Below, piece by piece: positions 25,945-36,343 of a DNA stretch of 64,000 nt. Below the pieces are notes generated by a model. It did no database searches. It had not been told where the DNA came from and saw only the letters and a list, made by a program, of their open reading frames with translations. Positions within the stretch are counted from its first letter, which is position 1; each line of letters opens with the position of its first letter. Source of the DNA: Roseovarius nubinhibens ISM (GTDB lineage Bacteria > Pseudomonadota > Alphaproteobacteria > Rhodobacterales > Rhodobacteraceae); assembly GCF_000152625.1 (NCBI RefSeq), contig NZ_CH724156.1, positions 504,966-568,965 of the forward strand, read 5' to 3'. The position numbers and the translations under genes are program-made.

Positions 25945-27474
25945 TCAGTACCAGGCGTCGGGGAGGTCGGATTTGCGGCGGGCCACATGATCGGCCAGCG
26001 CGTCGCGCAGGGCCGGATCGATGGGCGGGGCTTCATATTGGTTGAGCATCTCGGTCCAGCGGGCATGGGCGCGGGCCCGCATGTCGAGCGAGCCGCCCTC
26101 CTCCCAGCTCTCGACATTTTCGCTGTCGCTGAGGCGGGGCTCATAGAAGGCGGTCTGATAGTTGCGCATCGTATGGGCCGAGCCGAGGAAATGGCCGCCC
26201 GGCGCGACCTCGGCATAGGCGTCACGGGCGAGCGCGTCCTCGTCATCGACATGGCCGAGGCCCACGAGTTTCTGATAGGCGCCGAGCCGGTCGGCATCCA
26301 TCACCAGTTTCTCGAACCCGGTGGCGAGCCCGCCCTCGAGCCAGCCGGCGGCATGGAGTGTGAAGTTCGAGCCCGCGAGCACGGTGGAGTGCATGGAATC
26401 GGCGCTCTCATAGGCGGATTGCGCGTCCTCGATCTTGGACGCGGTGAGCGAGCCGCCACAGCGTAGGGGCAGGCCGAGACGGCGGGCGAGCTGACCGATG
26501 ATGTAATTCGACAGCACCGGTTCCGGCATCCCGAAGGTGGGCGCGCCGGATTTGAGCGACATCGACGACAGGAAATTGCCCATCACGAAAGGCGCGCCGG
26601 GGCGGACGAGCTGAGCATAGGCGCAGCAGATCATCGCCTCGGCCACGGCTTGGGCCACGCTGGCGGTGGTGCTCACCGGGCCCATCGCGCCGGTGAGGAT
26701 GAAGGGGGTGACGACGATGGCCTGACCACGGCCGCAATAGACCTGGATCGCCTCGGTCACCACCTTGTCAACCAGGAGCGGCGAGTTGGTGTTCACATTG
26801 GCCATGATGCAGGTCTCGCGGTCGAGCCGCTCGGCGCCAAAGACGATCTCAGCCATGTCGACGCTGTCCTGGGCGCGGCTTTTCTCGGTGATCGCGCCGA
26901 GATGCGGTTTGTCCGAGAGCGTCATATGGGCAAAGAGCATGTCGAGATGGCGTTTCGACACCGGCACATCGGTGGGCTCGCAGATCACGAAAGAGCCGTG
27001 ATGGAGGTTGGGATGCATATAGGTGAGCTTCACCAGCTTTTCGAAATCCGCCATATTGCCATAGCGCCGGCCGCCTTCGAGATCGCGCACGAAGGGCGCG
27101 CCATAGATCGGCGCAAAGACCTGATTATTGCCGCCGATGACGACCGAGCGTTCGGGGTTGCGGGCGTGCTGGGTAAATTCGCGCGGGGCCTTGGCACAGA
27201 GGCTGCGGATCCATTGCGCATCGGCCTTGATCAGATCGCCATGCTCGCCGCCCGGCACCACCCCGGCCCGGCGCCAGACATCGAGCGCTGCGGGATCGTC
27301 GCGAAAGGCGATGCCGACATTTTCCAAGAGCCAATCCACCTGACCCTCGAGCCGGGTGAGTTGATCCTCGGAGAGCACGTCAAACACCGGCAGGCTGCGC
27401 CGGATATAGGGCGAAGCGGGGGCGACGGGGGCCGTCGTGTCGCTGCGGCGGGCGGTGCGGGCGCGTCTGGCCAT
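25945..27474 (-). CDS. MttB-family methyltransferase (non-pyrrolysine), module 2
   Basis: A 509-residue MttB/COG5598 protein, clearly diverged from the module 1 copy. It has no in-frame UAG and so lacks pyrrolysine. Typical segments are LSEDQLTRLEGQVDWLLENV, TGAMGPVSTTASVAQAVAEA and APGGHFLGSAHTMRNYQTAF. ATG 27474 is preferred over the longer frame to 27492 because it follows AAAGGAGG at good spacing. It is followed by the FAD/GcvT gene 29 bases on, and diverges from the second LysR gene across 110 bases that contain repeated and palindromic sequence. The methyl donor is probably a quaternary amine but cannot be named. Confidence 0.87.
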   Translation of the reverse strand: MARRARTARRSDTTAPVAPASPYIRRSLPVFDVLSEDQLTRLEGQVDWLLENVGIAFRDDPAALDVWRRAGVVPGGEHGDLIKADAQWIRSLCAKAPREFTQHARNPERSVVIGGNNQVFAPIYGAPFVRDLEGGRRYGNMADFEKLVKLTYMHPNLHHGSFVICEPTDVPVSKRHLDMLFAHMTLSDKPHLGAITEKSRAQDSVDMAEIVFGAERLDRETCIMANVNTNSPLLVDKVVTEAIQVYCGRGQAIVVTPFILTGAMGPVSTTASVAQAVAEAMICCAYAQLVRPGAPFVMGNFLSSMSLKSGAPTFGMPEPVLSNYIIGQLARRLGLPLRCGGSLTASKIEDAQSAYESADSMHSTVLAGSNFTLHAAGWLEGGLATGFEKLVMDADRLGAYQKLVGLGHVDDEDALARDAYAEVAPGGHFLGSAHTMRNYQTAFYEPRLSDSENVESWEEGGSLDMRARAHARWTEMLNQYEAPPIDPALRDALADHVARRKSDLPDAWY

Positions 27475-27492
27475 GGGGGCCTCCTTTGTCAA

Positions 27493-27573
27493 AACCTGGC
27501 GGTGTCAGAACCTGGCCGCTTTCTAGCCGTCGCCCCCCCTGCTGTGATCCTTGAAAATCCATATGGTTTGGAT
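27493..27573. promoter_or_regulatory. Divergent control region, mttB-like/LysR module 2
   Basis: The region between the divergent genes contains a 16-base-spaced direct repeat AACCTGGC (27493-27500 and 27509-27516) and an inverted ATCC-N9-GGAT (27557-27573) that encloses CCATATGG. This is a plausible LysR-regulator binding region. No -35/-10 pair is assigned. Confidence 0.4.
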
Positions 27574-27584
27574 AGACTGTAGCT

Positions 27585-28538
27585 ATGGCAAGACTGTCTC
27601 ATCTCCTGCAATCGCCGCGCGCGCTCATCATCTTTGAGGCGGCGGCACGGCTGCGGTCCTTCACCCGGGCGGGGGAGGAATTGCATATGCAGCAACCCTC
27701 GGTCAGCGCCGCGATCAAGGGGCTCGAGGCCGGGCTCGGGGTGCAGCTCTTTTTGCGGGGGCATCGTCAGGTCGATCTCACGGCGGCGGGGGCGCGGCTC
27801 TATTCCGATGTGACAAAGGCCCTGCATGACATGGAAAATTCCATCAGCGCGGTGCGTCAGATGGGGCAGCAGAGCCATGTCACGATCTCCACCTCCTCGG
27901 CCTTTTCCTATTACTGGATGATGCCGAGATTGCATCTTTTGCGCGCCCGCCACCCTGAGATCGACCTGCGGATGCAAAATAGCGACAGAGAGCCGGAGCT
28001 GGCCTCGGAGAACCTCAGCCTTGGCATACGTCTGGGCGATGGCAACTACCCCGGTTACGAGACCGCGAAGATCGCCGATGAGATCATCTATCCGGTGGCG
28101 AGCCCGCGGGTCATGGCCGCTGCCAAGAACCTGCGGTCGATCCCCACCTTGATGAGCGAGCGGCTCATCCATCTCGAAGAGCCGATCCGCCAGCGGCCCA
28201 ATTGGTCGGATTGGTTCGCCCATCATGGCATCCGCGACCGGGATGTGAGCGCCGGGCTGCGGCTCAATGATTACGCGCTGGTGCTGCAGGCGGCGGTATC
28301 GGGCGAAGGGTTTGCCTTTGGCTGGGAGCATATCGTGCGCAACCTGCTCGACCGGGGGATGCTAGCGGCGCGGCGGGAATGGTCATGGCGCACGGGACAG
28401 GGGATTTACCTGCTCTGGTCGTCGCATGCGCCGCTGTCGGATCATGCCATCGCGGTGCGCGACTGGATCATCGACGTGGCGCGGGAGGGCCCCGAGGCGG
28501 AGGCGGCGCAGGCATCTGCGCCGGACCTGACACGCTAG
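27585..28538 (+). CDS. LysR-family regulator (GcvA-like), module 2
   Basis: A 317-residue LysR-type regulator. The helix-turn-helix (RSFTRAGEELHMQQPSVSAA, residues about 24-43) resembles that of the GcvA subgroup, and the rest is the substrate-binding domain. It diverges from the mttB-FAD/GcvT operon, the classical arrangement for a regulator of the neighbouring operon. If the GcvA resemblance holds, a glycine- or one-carbon-related effector would fit, but that is inference. A copy of the 11-bp-periodic element begins 13 bases after the stop, and the tandem hairpin array follows. Confidence 0.88.
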   Translation: MARLSHLLQSPRALIIFEAAARLRSFTRAGEELHMQQPSVSAAIKGLEAGLGVQLFLRGHRQVDLTAAGARLYSDVTKALHDMENSISAVRQMGQQSHVTISTSSAFSYYWMMPRLHLLRARHPEIDLRMQNSDREPELASENLSLGIRLGDGNYPGYETAKIADEIIYPVASPRVMAAAKNLRSIPTLMSERLIHLEEPIRQRPNWSDWFAHHGIRDRDVSAGLRLNDYALVLQAAVSGEGFAFGWEHIVRNLLDRGMLAARREWSWRTGQGIYLLWSSHAPLSDHAIAVRDWIIDVAREGPEAEAAQASAPDLTR

Positions 28539-28550
28539 CGGATGTGCCGG

Positions 28551-28594
28551 GTCGGCAGGGTGTCGGTATCGCGGTGGTATAACGACAGTAGGGG
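28551..28594 (+). repeat. Dispersed 4 x 11-bp element, copy C
   Basis: Four adjacent 11-mers read GTCGGCAGGGT, GTCGGTATCGC, GGTGGTATAAC and GACAGTAGGGG. It lies right after the module 2 LysR gene and immediately before the tandem hairpin array. Confidence 0.8.
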
Positions 28595-28604
28595 TGAGAG
28601 GGGC

Positions 28605-29271
28605 GCGCCCGGCCGCGGGGGGGCATCACTGAGGGTCGTGGGGCGCGGTTTATGGTGGGGCTTCGGCGTGAGGGGTGTGGACAAGAGTGACCTTGCTAAA
28701 GCGCCCGACAGGATGAGCCCTTGGGGGGCGGTCGGGCGCTGCCCGGCGCGGCGGGGCCCCGTATGCCGGGCGGAGGGCTAACTCTTTTCTGAGAAGATAA
28801 AGCTTAGACAGAGACAGGCAGTCCGAGGGCGGTGCCCGACCGCGGGTGGGCGTCACTGCGGGTCGTGTGGCGCGATTTATCGGTGGGCTTCGGCGTGTGG
28901 GCTGTGGACAAGAGCAGTGTTGCTAAAGCGCCCGCCCGGGGGGCGGTCGGGCGCTGCCCGGCGCGGCAGAGCCGCGATTGCCGGGCGGGGGTGGTCAAGG
29001 TCTCAAACGTCCTGCCCGGCGCGGCGGGGCCGCGTAGGCTGGGCGGAGGGTTATCTCTTTCTTGAGACAATGGAACTTAGACAGAGACAGGCAGCCCGAG
29101 GGCGGTGCCCGACCGCGGGTGGGCGTCGAGACGGTCACTTGGCTCGGTTTATCGGTGGGCTTCGGCGTGAGGGGTGTGGAAATAAATGACGTAGCAGAAG
29201 CGCCCGCCCGGGGGGCGGTCGGGCGCTGCCCGGCGCGGCAGAGCCGCGAAAGCCGGGCGGTTTACCCCCGG
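28605..29271. repeat. Tandem array of three 227-273 bp hairpin units
   Basis: The 810-base gap between the LysR gene and hutF holds three imperfect head-to-tail copies, starting at 28605, 28832 and 29105 (the last one cut short near 29271). Shared landmarks are GGTTTAT/GATTTAT followed by the CTTCGGCGTG anchor, GTGTGGACAAGAG, an AGCGCCCG/CGGGCGCT hairpin, a GCCCGGC/GCCGGGC hairpin and, between units, CTTAGACAGAGACAGGCAG. The longer middle unit has an additional GC-rich segment near 29000-29045. No gene-like frame with a proper start was found. Origin and function are unknown; small RNAs, mRNA-end structures or a repeat family are all possible. Confidence 0.85.
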
Positions 29272-29308
29272 CCCCATCAACACCCTTGCCAAACCCGTTC
29301 GGATGGCA

Positions 29309-29324
29309 TTATGTCCAGACATAA
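29309..29324. promoter_or_regulatory. Candidate HutC operator over the hutF promoter
   Basis: TTATGTC-CA-GACATAA is a perfect inverted repeat with 7-base arms, 24 bases before the hutF ATG. Its GTC-N2-GAC centre fits the GT-N-TA-N-AC pattern of GntR/HutC-family operators. It overlaps a possible -10 (CATTAT, 29307-29312) paired with TTGCCA at 29286, so binding should block transcription. The adjacent hutC gene is the obvious regulator. Confidence 0.55.
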
Positions 29325-29348
29325 CATTTCACACCAACGGAGGCCGGT

Positions 29349-30713
<1,365 letters not shown>

Positions 30714-30731
30714 CACAGCTCAAAACGCCGG

Positions 30732-30775
30732 GTCGGTAACCTGTCGGTATTACGACGGTAACGCGACAGTGGCCG
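30732..30775 (+). repeat. Dispersed 4 x 11-bp element, copy D
   Basis: Four adjacent 11-mers read GTCGGTAACCT, GTCGGTATTAC, GACGGTAACGC and GACAGTGGCCG. It occupies most of the space between the converging hutF and hutC genes. Confidence 0.85.
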
Positions 30776-30798
30776 ATCCGGCGGCTTTTTCGACCATT

Positions 30799-31488
30799 TC
30801 AGTAGCGCGTGGTCATCCGGTGGCCGCGCTGATGGGCGAGGCGCACGAAGGTGATGGCGCGGCCTTCCCACCAGGTCGCGCGTTCCACCAGAAACAGCGC
30901 GTCGCCGGTCGCACAGCCCATGCGGCGGGCGAGCTGATCATCGGCGGCAATCGCCGAAAAGCTGATCTCGGCATCGGAAAACGGCACTTCGCGAACCAGC
31001 CATTCATTGGGACCGGTGGCGGTGAAATCGCCGTCGCGGGCCTGTGGCAGGGCGGCGAGGCTGATCCAGCGTTCTTCGTGCTGATAGGGCTGGCCATCGG
31101 CATGGTGCAGACAGGTGAGATGCAGCACCAGATCGCCGGGGGCGAGCGCCATGCGCGCGGCGAGCCAATCGGGCGGCGCGATCTCGTCGCGGCTGATCAG
31201 CGCATAGCGGTAGGCGGCACCGCGCGCCTCGATCTCTTCGCGGACGATGGGAATGTCGAACCGGGCGGCGCGGCGCGGCGAGAGCCGGACACGGGTGCCG
31301 GCCTTGCGCTTGCGCTCGATGAGCCCGGCCTCGGCCAGTTCGCGCATGGCGCGGTTGACGGTGGCGCGGGCACAGCCGAATTCGGCGGCGAGATCGACCT
31401 CATTGGGAACCAGATCGCCGGGCGCCCAGACCCCTTGCAGGATGCGCTGGCGCAACTCCTCCCGAACCTCGCGAAAATCGCTCTTCAT
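30799..31488 (-). CDS. hutC: GntR-family regulator, HutC type
   Basis: A 229-residue GntR/HutC repressor. The N-terminal winged helix domain contains NEVDLAAEFGCARATVNRAM (residues about 28-47) and RKRKAGTRVRLSPRRAARFD leads into a UTRA effector domain. HutC relatives repress histidine-utilisation genes and are released by urocanate. It converges on hutF, whose promoter holds a matching GTC-N2-GAC palindrome, which supports a role as hut repressor. The ATG at 31488 gives the standard MKSDFREVREEL start. Confidence 0.88.
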   Translation of the reverse strand: MKSDFREVREELRQRILQGVWAPGDLVPNEVDLAAEFGCARATVNRAMRELAEAGLIERKRKAGTRVRLSPRRAARFDIPIVREEIEARGAAYRYALISRDEIAPPDWLAARMALAPGDLVLHLTCLHHADGQPYQHEERWISLAALPQARDGDFTATGPNEWLVREVPFSDAEISFSAIAADDQLARRMGCATGDALFLVERATWWEGRAITFVRLAHQRGHRMTTRY

Positions 31489-31705
31489 CTACCTGCCCTG
31501 TCACGCTGCGCCGGGTCTTGCCACGGCCTCTTGGGTCAATTTGTACGCACATAGAGCGATTAAATCAAACATGACGATCCGGGCGCGCGCGAGAAGGATT
31601 TTGCCGAGGCAATGCCAAGACATTGCCCACCGGGAAAAAAACCGGCAGTTTGACGCCGAGTGCCACGAAACAGCCCCTTTCGCCGCCAGTGGCGCCGCTC
31701 TATAA

Positions 31706-32821
<1,116 letters not shown>

Positions 32822-32925
32822 TCCCCGCCGCCACCGCCCGGAGGCCGCATATCCTTCGGCTTTGCATGGCGCGGCAGGGATCGTCTATGGTTTTGGCATA
32901 GTCATGCAGATCAAGGGGGTATGGC

Positions 32926-33864
32926 TTGGCCCGCGACAAATCGCAAAGTGACGAATACCGGGGCCCGCTCCGGCGGCTCTTGATCGGTGTGCTGGTGGTG
33001 TGCCTGCTGGGTCTGTTCCTGCTGTGGCGCATCGACAGCCCGCGCGTCGAGCGGTTCCGCGCCCGTGTCGTCGACCGGGTGGTGCCGAGCTTTGACTGGG
33101 CGATGGCTCCGGTGACCGGCGTGGTCAACATCGCCCGCGATTTCCAGAGCTATCAGCGGCTGCATCAGCAGAACCAGGAGCTGCGCCGCGAATTGCAGCA
33201 GATGAAGGCTTGGAAAGAGGCGGCGCTGCAGCTCGAACAGGAGAACGCGCGGCTTCTCGATCTCAACAATGTGCGGCTCGATCCGCGGCTCACCTATGTG
33301 ACCGGCGTGGTGCTGGCCGACAGCGGCTCGCCCTTCCGGCAGTCGGTGATCCTCAACATCGGGGCGCGCGACGGCATCGTCGATGGCTGGGCCGCGATGG
33401 ATGGGCTGGGCCTTGTCGGGCGGATTTCCGGGGTGGGCGAGAACACCAGCCGGGTGGTGCTGCTCACCGATACCTCGTCGCGCATTCCGGTGATCATTCA
33501 GCCCTCGGGGCAGCGGGCGCTGATCGTGGGCGACAACACCTCTGCGCCGCCCATCGATTTCCTTGAGGACAAGGCGCAGGTGCGCCCCGGTGATCGCATC
33601 GTGACCTCGGGCGATGGCGGGGTGTTTCCGCCGGGTCTTTTGGCGGGTCAGGTGGCGCTCGATCCCGGTGGGCGGCTGCGCATTCGGCTGGCGGCGGATT
33701 ACGAGCGGCTCGAGTTTCTGCGGGTGCTGCGCGATTATGGCCGGGTCGGCATCGACACGCCCGGCCAGCTGATCGCGCCGCCGGGTAGCTATGGGCCGCA
33801 ACTGCCGGAGGCGGGTGCGGAGACCGGAGCCGCCGCCCCAGCGACGGGGGGTGGCAATGGCTGA
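32926..33864 (+). CDS. mreC: Rod-shape determining protein MreC
   Basis: Inner-membrane protein with a periplasmic domain that links MreB filaments to PBP2 and RodA. The 312 residues have an N-terminal helix (LLIGVLVVCLLGLFLLWRI, about 17-35), a coiled coil (about 70-110) and two beta-barrel subdomains. The start is the uncommon codon TTG at 32926, preceded by AAGGGGG; no other in-frame start lies upstream and an ATG five bases earlier is out of frame. The MARDKSQSDEYRGPL beginning matches relatives. Its end overlaps mreD by 8 bases. Confidence 0.93.
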   Translation: MARDKSQSDEYRGPLRRLLIGVLVVCLLGLFLLWRIDSPRVERFRARVVDRVVPSFDWAMAPVTGVVNIARDFQSYQRLHQQNQELRRELQQMKAWKEAALQLEQENARLLDLNNVRLDPRLTYVTGVVLADSGSPFRQSVILNIGARDGIVDGWAAMDGLGLVGRISGVGENTSRVVLLTDTSSRIPVIIQPSGQRALIVGDNTSAPPIDFLEDKAQVRPGDRIVTSGDGGVFPPGLLAGQVALDPGGRLRIRLAADYERLEFLRVLRDYGRVGIDTPGQLIAPPGSYGPQLPEAGAETGAAAPATGGGNG

Positions 33865-34396
33865 GCGCAACACGGTTCGGCTCTGGCTCATGCGGGGCAT
33901 CTTTGCGGCGATCTGTGGCGCGCTCATCTTCTGGCGTCTGCTGCCGCTCGACATGTTGCCGGCGCGGATTGCCGGACCGGATATCATCGTCGCGCTGAGC
34001 TTTGCCTGGGTGCTGCGGCGGCCCGAATATGCGCCGCCCCTGTTTATCGCCACGATCCTGCTGATGTCTGACCTGTTGTTTCAGCGGCCTCCGGGTCTCT
34101 GGGCGGCGCTGGTGCTGATCGCCTGTGAGACGCTCAAGCAGCGGGCGAGCGGGCTGCGCGATATGGGGTTCTTGCCCGAATGGCTCAGCGTGGCGGGGAT
34201 GGCGCTGGCGCTCTGGCTCGCTTACCGCGTTGTTCTGGCGGTGTTTTTCGTGCCGCAAGCGCCGCTGAGCCTGACCTTGATGCAGCTTGTCGCGACCATC
34301 GCCGTCTATCCGATCGTGGTCTTTGTCAGCACCACGCTGCTCGGGGTGCGGCGGGTGCGGCCCGGCGATGCCGAAAGCCTGGGGATGCGCGCATGA
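33857..34396 (+). CDS. mreD: Rod-shape determining protein MreD
   Basis: A 179-residue polytopic inner-membrane partner of MreC, with about five or six predicted helices (for example GIFAAICGALIFWRLLPL and PDIIVALSFAWVLRR). The ATG at 33857 overlaps the mreC stop (ATGGCTGA) and is preceded by GGGGGTGG. The stop overlaps the mrdA start as ATGA, indicating tight translational coupling through the operon. Confidence 0.92.
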   Translation: MAERNTVRLWLMRGIFAAICGALIFWRLLPLDMLPARIAGPDIIVALSFAWVLRRPEYAPPLFIATILLMSDLLFQRPPGLWAALVLIACETLKQRASGLRDMGFLPEWLSVAGMALALWLAYRVVLAVFFVPQAPLSLTLMQLVATIAVYPIVVFVSTTLLGVRRVRPGDAESLGMRA

Positions 34397-36333
34397 AACG
34401 GGTGAGCCGCGACAATGCCGAAAGCAACCGGTTGCTCAACCGCCGGGCCTTGATCCTCGGCGCGGCGCAGGCCGGGATGCTCGGGGTGCTGGGCCTCCGG
34501 ATGCGGTATCTGCAGGTCGATCAGGCGGATCAGTTCCGTCTTTTGGCCGATGAGAACCGGATCAAGATTCGGCTCATCCCGCCGGCGCGGGGGCAGATCT
34601 ATGACCGCAATGGCCGGGTGATCGCGGAGAATGTGCCCTCGTATCGGATCATGCTCGATGCCGAAGAGGCGGGCGATGTGGAGGATGTCATTGCGCGGCT
34701 TGGCCGTCTGGTGGCGCTCGACCCGGCGGAACTGGCCAAGGCGCGCGAGGAAATGCGCCGTTCGCGTATCCATCCGGTGACGATTGCCGACAGGGTGAGC
34801 TGGGACGAGCTGAGCCGGGTGGCGGTCAACGCCCCTGCCCTGCCCGGTGTGCGGCCCGAGGTCGGCCTGTCGCGGCGCTATCCGCAGGCCGAGGATTATT
34901 CGCATATGGTGGGCTATGTCGGCCCGGTGAGCGACCGCGATCTCGAACGGATCAAGGCGCCCGATCAGCTCTTGCGCATTCCGCGATTCCAGATCGGCAA
35001 GGTGGGGCTCGAGGTGCGCCAGGAAGATCTGTTGCGCGGTAAGGCGGGCACGCGGCGCATCGAGCAGAACGCCTCGGGCCGGGTGATCCGCGAGTTGGAC
35101 CGCCGCGAGGGGGAGCCGGGCAAGAACATCCAGCTCACCACCGACAGCAACCTGCAGGCCTATATCAAGGACCGGCTGCACAATGAGAGCGCCGCCGCCG
35201 TGGTGATCGACGTGCAAACCGGCGATATTCTCGCCTCTGGCTCGACCCCGGCCTTTGATCCCAACCTCTTTGTGCGCGGCATTTCGGTGGCCGATTACAA
35301 GGCGCTGTTGGAAAACAAATACCGGCCGCTGCCCAACAAGGCGGTGCAAGGCGTCTATCCGCCCGGCTCGACCTTCAAGATGGTGACGGCGCTGGCGGCG
35401 CTCGAGAGCGGGCAGATGACGCCCAATGACACGGTCTATTGCCCCGGTCACCTCGAGGTCAGTTCGCGCCGTTTCCACTGCTGGAAGCGGGTGGGCCATG
35501 GCAATGTCGATCTCAACCGGTCGCTGCGCGAGAGCTGTGACGTCTATTATTATGAGATGGCGCTGCGCACCGGGATCGAGAAAATCTCGGAAATGGCGCT
35601 GCGGCTCGGGCTCGGTCAGGATTACGACCTGCCGATGACCAGCGTGTCAGAGGGGCTCATCCCCACCAAGGAATGGAAGCGCAAGGCGCGGGGCGAGGAC
35701 TGGGTGATCGGGGATTCGATCAACGCCTCGATCGGTCAGGGCTTTGTCCTCACCTCGCCGCTGCATCTGGCGGTGATGACCGCGCGCATCGCCACCGGGC
35801 GCAGCGTGATGCCACGGCTGATCAAATCCATCGACGGGGTCGAGACGCCCAGTGGCGCGGGCGAGGATCTCGGGCTCAACCCGAACCATCTGCGCGAAAT
35901 CCGCCGCGCCATGTTTGCCGTGTCGAACAACAAACGCGGCACCGCCTATCGCAGCCGCATCGAGGAAGACGCCTATCGCATGGCGGGCAAGACCGGCACC
36001 AGCCAGGTCCGCAACATCACCGCCGCCGAACGCGCGCGCGGGGTGACCAGCAACAAGGACCTGCCCTGGGAGCGGCGCGACCACGCGCTGTTCGTCAACT
36101 ATGCCCCGGCGGACAATCCGCGCATCGCGGTGGCGGTGGTGATCGAACATGGTGGCGGCGGCTCGACCGCGGCGGCGCCGGTGGCGCGCGACATCACCTT
36201 GCAGGCGCTCTATGGCGACACGCCGCCGCTGGCCGCCTATCCGCAATCCGACCGCAGCCGCATCAAGGCACAGCAGGAACGTCTCCAACGCGAACGCGAG
36301 GCGCGCGACGCCAGCGTGAAAGACCGCGCATGA
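34393..36333 (+). CDS. mrdA: Penicillin-binding protein 2
   Basis: Class B transpeptidase of the elongasome, crosslinking peptidoglycan together with RodA. The 646 residues hold an N-terminal membrane anchor (ALILGAAQAGMLGVLGLRM), the dimerisation/pedestal domain and a C-terminal transpeptidase domain with the active-site STFK near 326, an SCD motif near 380 and KTGTS near 532. The frame is open upstream through mreD, but ATG 34393 overlaps the mreD stop as ATGA and starts the normal sequence MKRVSRDNAESN. rodA follows 10 bases downstream. Confidence 0.96.
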   Translation: MKRVSRDNAESNRLLNRRALILGAAQAGMLGVLGLRMRYLQVDQADQFRLLADENRIKIRLIPPARGQIYDRNGRVIAENVPSYRIMLDAEEAGDVEDVIARLGRLVALDPAELAKAREEMRRSRIHPVTIADRVSWDELSRVAVNAPALPGVRPEVGLSRRYPQAEDYSHMVGYVGPVSDRDLERIKAPDQLLRIPRFQIGKVGLEVRQEDLLRGKAGTRRIEQNASGRVIRELDRREGEPGKNIQLTTDSNLQAYIKDRLHNESAAAVVIDVQTGDILASGSTPAFDPNLFVRGISVADYKALLENKYRPLPNKAVQGVYPPGSTFKMVTALAALESGQMTPNDTVYCPGHLEVSSRRFHCWKRVGHGNVDLNRSLRESCDVYYYEMALRTGIEKISEMALRLGLGQDYDLPMTSVSEGLIPTKEWKRKARGEDWVIGDSINASIGQGFVLTSPLHLAVMTARIATGRSVMPRLIKSIDGVETPSGAGEDLGLNPNHLREIRRAMFAVSNNKRGTAYRSRIEEDAYRMAGKTGTSQVRNITAAERARGVTSNKDLPWERRDHALFVNYAPADNPRIAVAVVIEHGGGGSTAAAPVARDITLQALYGDTPPLAAYPQSDRSRIKAQQERLQREREARDASVKDRA

Positions 36334-36343
36334 GGCCCGGACG

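Noticed and set aside
28605..29271. CRISPR array
   Set aside because: Units are 227-273 bp and imperfect, with no short repeat-spacer pattern and no cas genes.
28605..29271. CcsR-type stress small RNAs of Rhodobacter
   Set aside because: Those tandem RNAs carry CCTCCTCCC loops; that motif is not present on either strand of the array.
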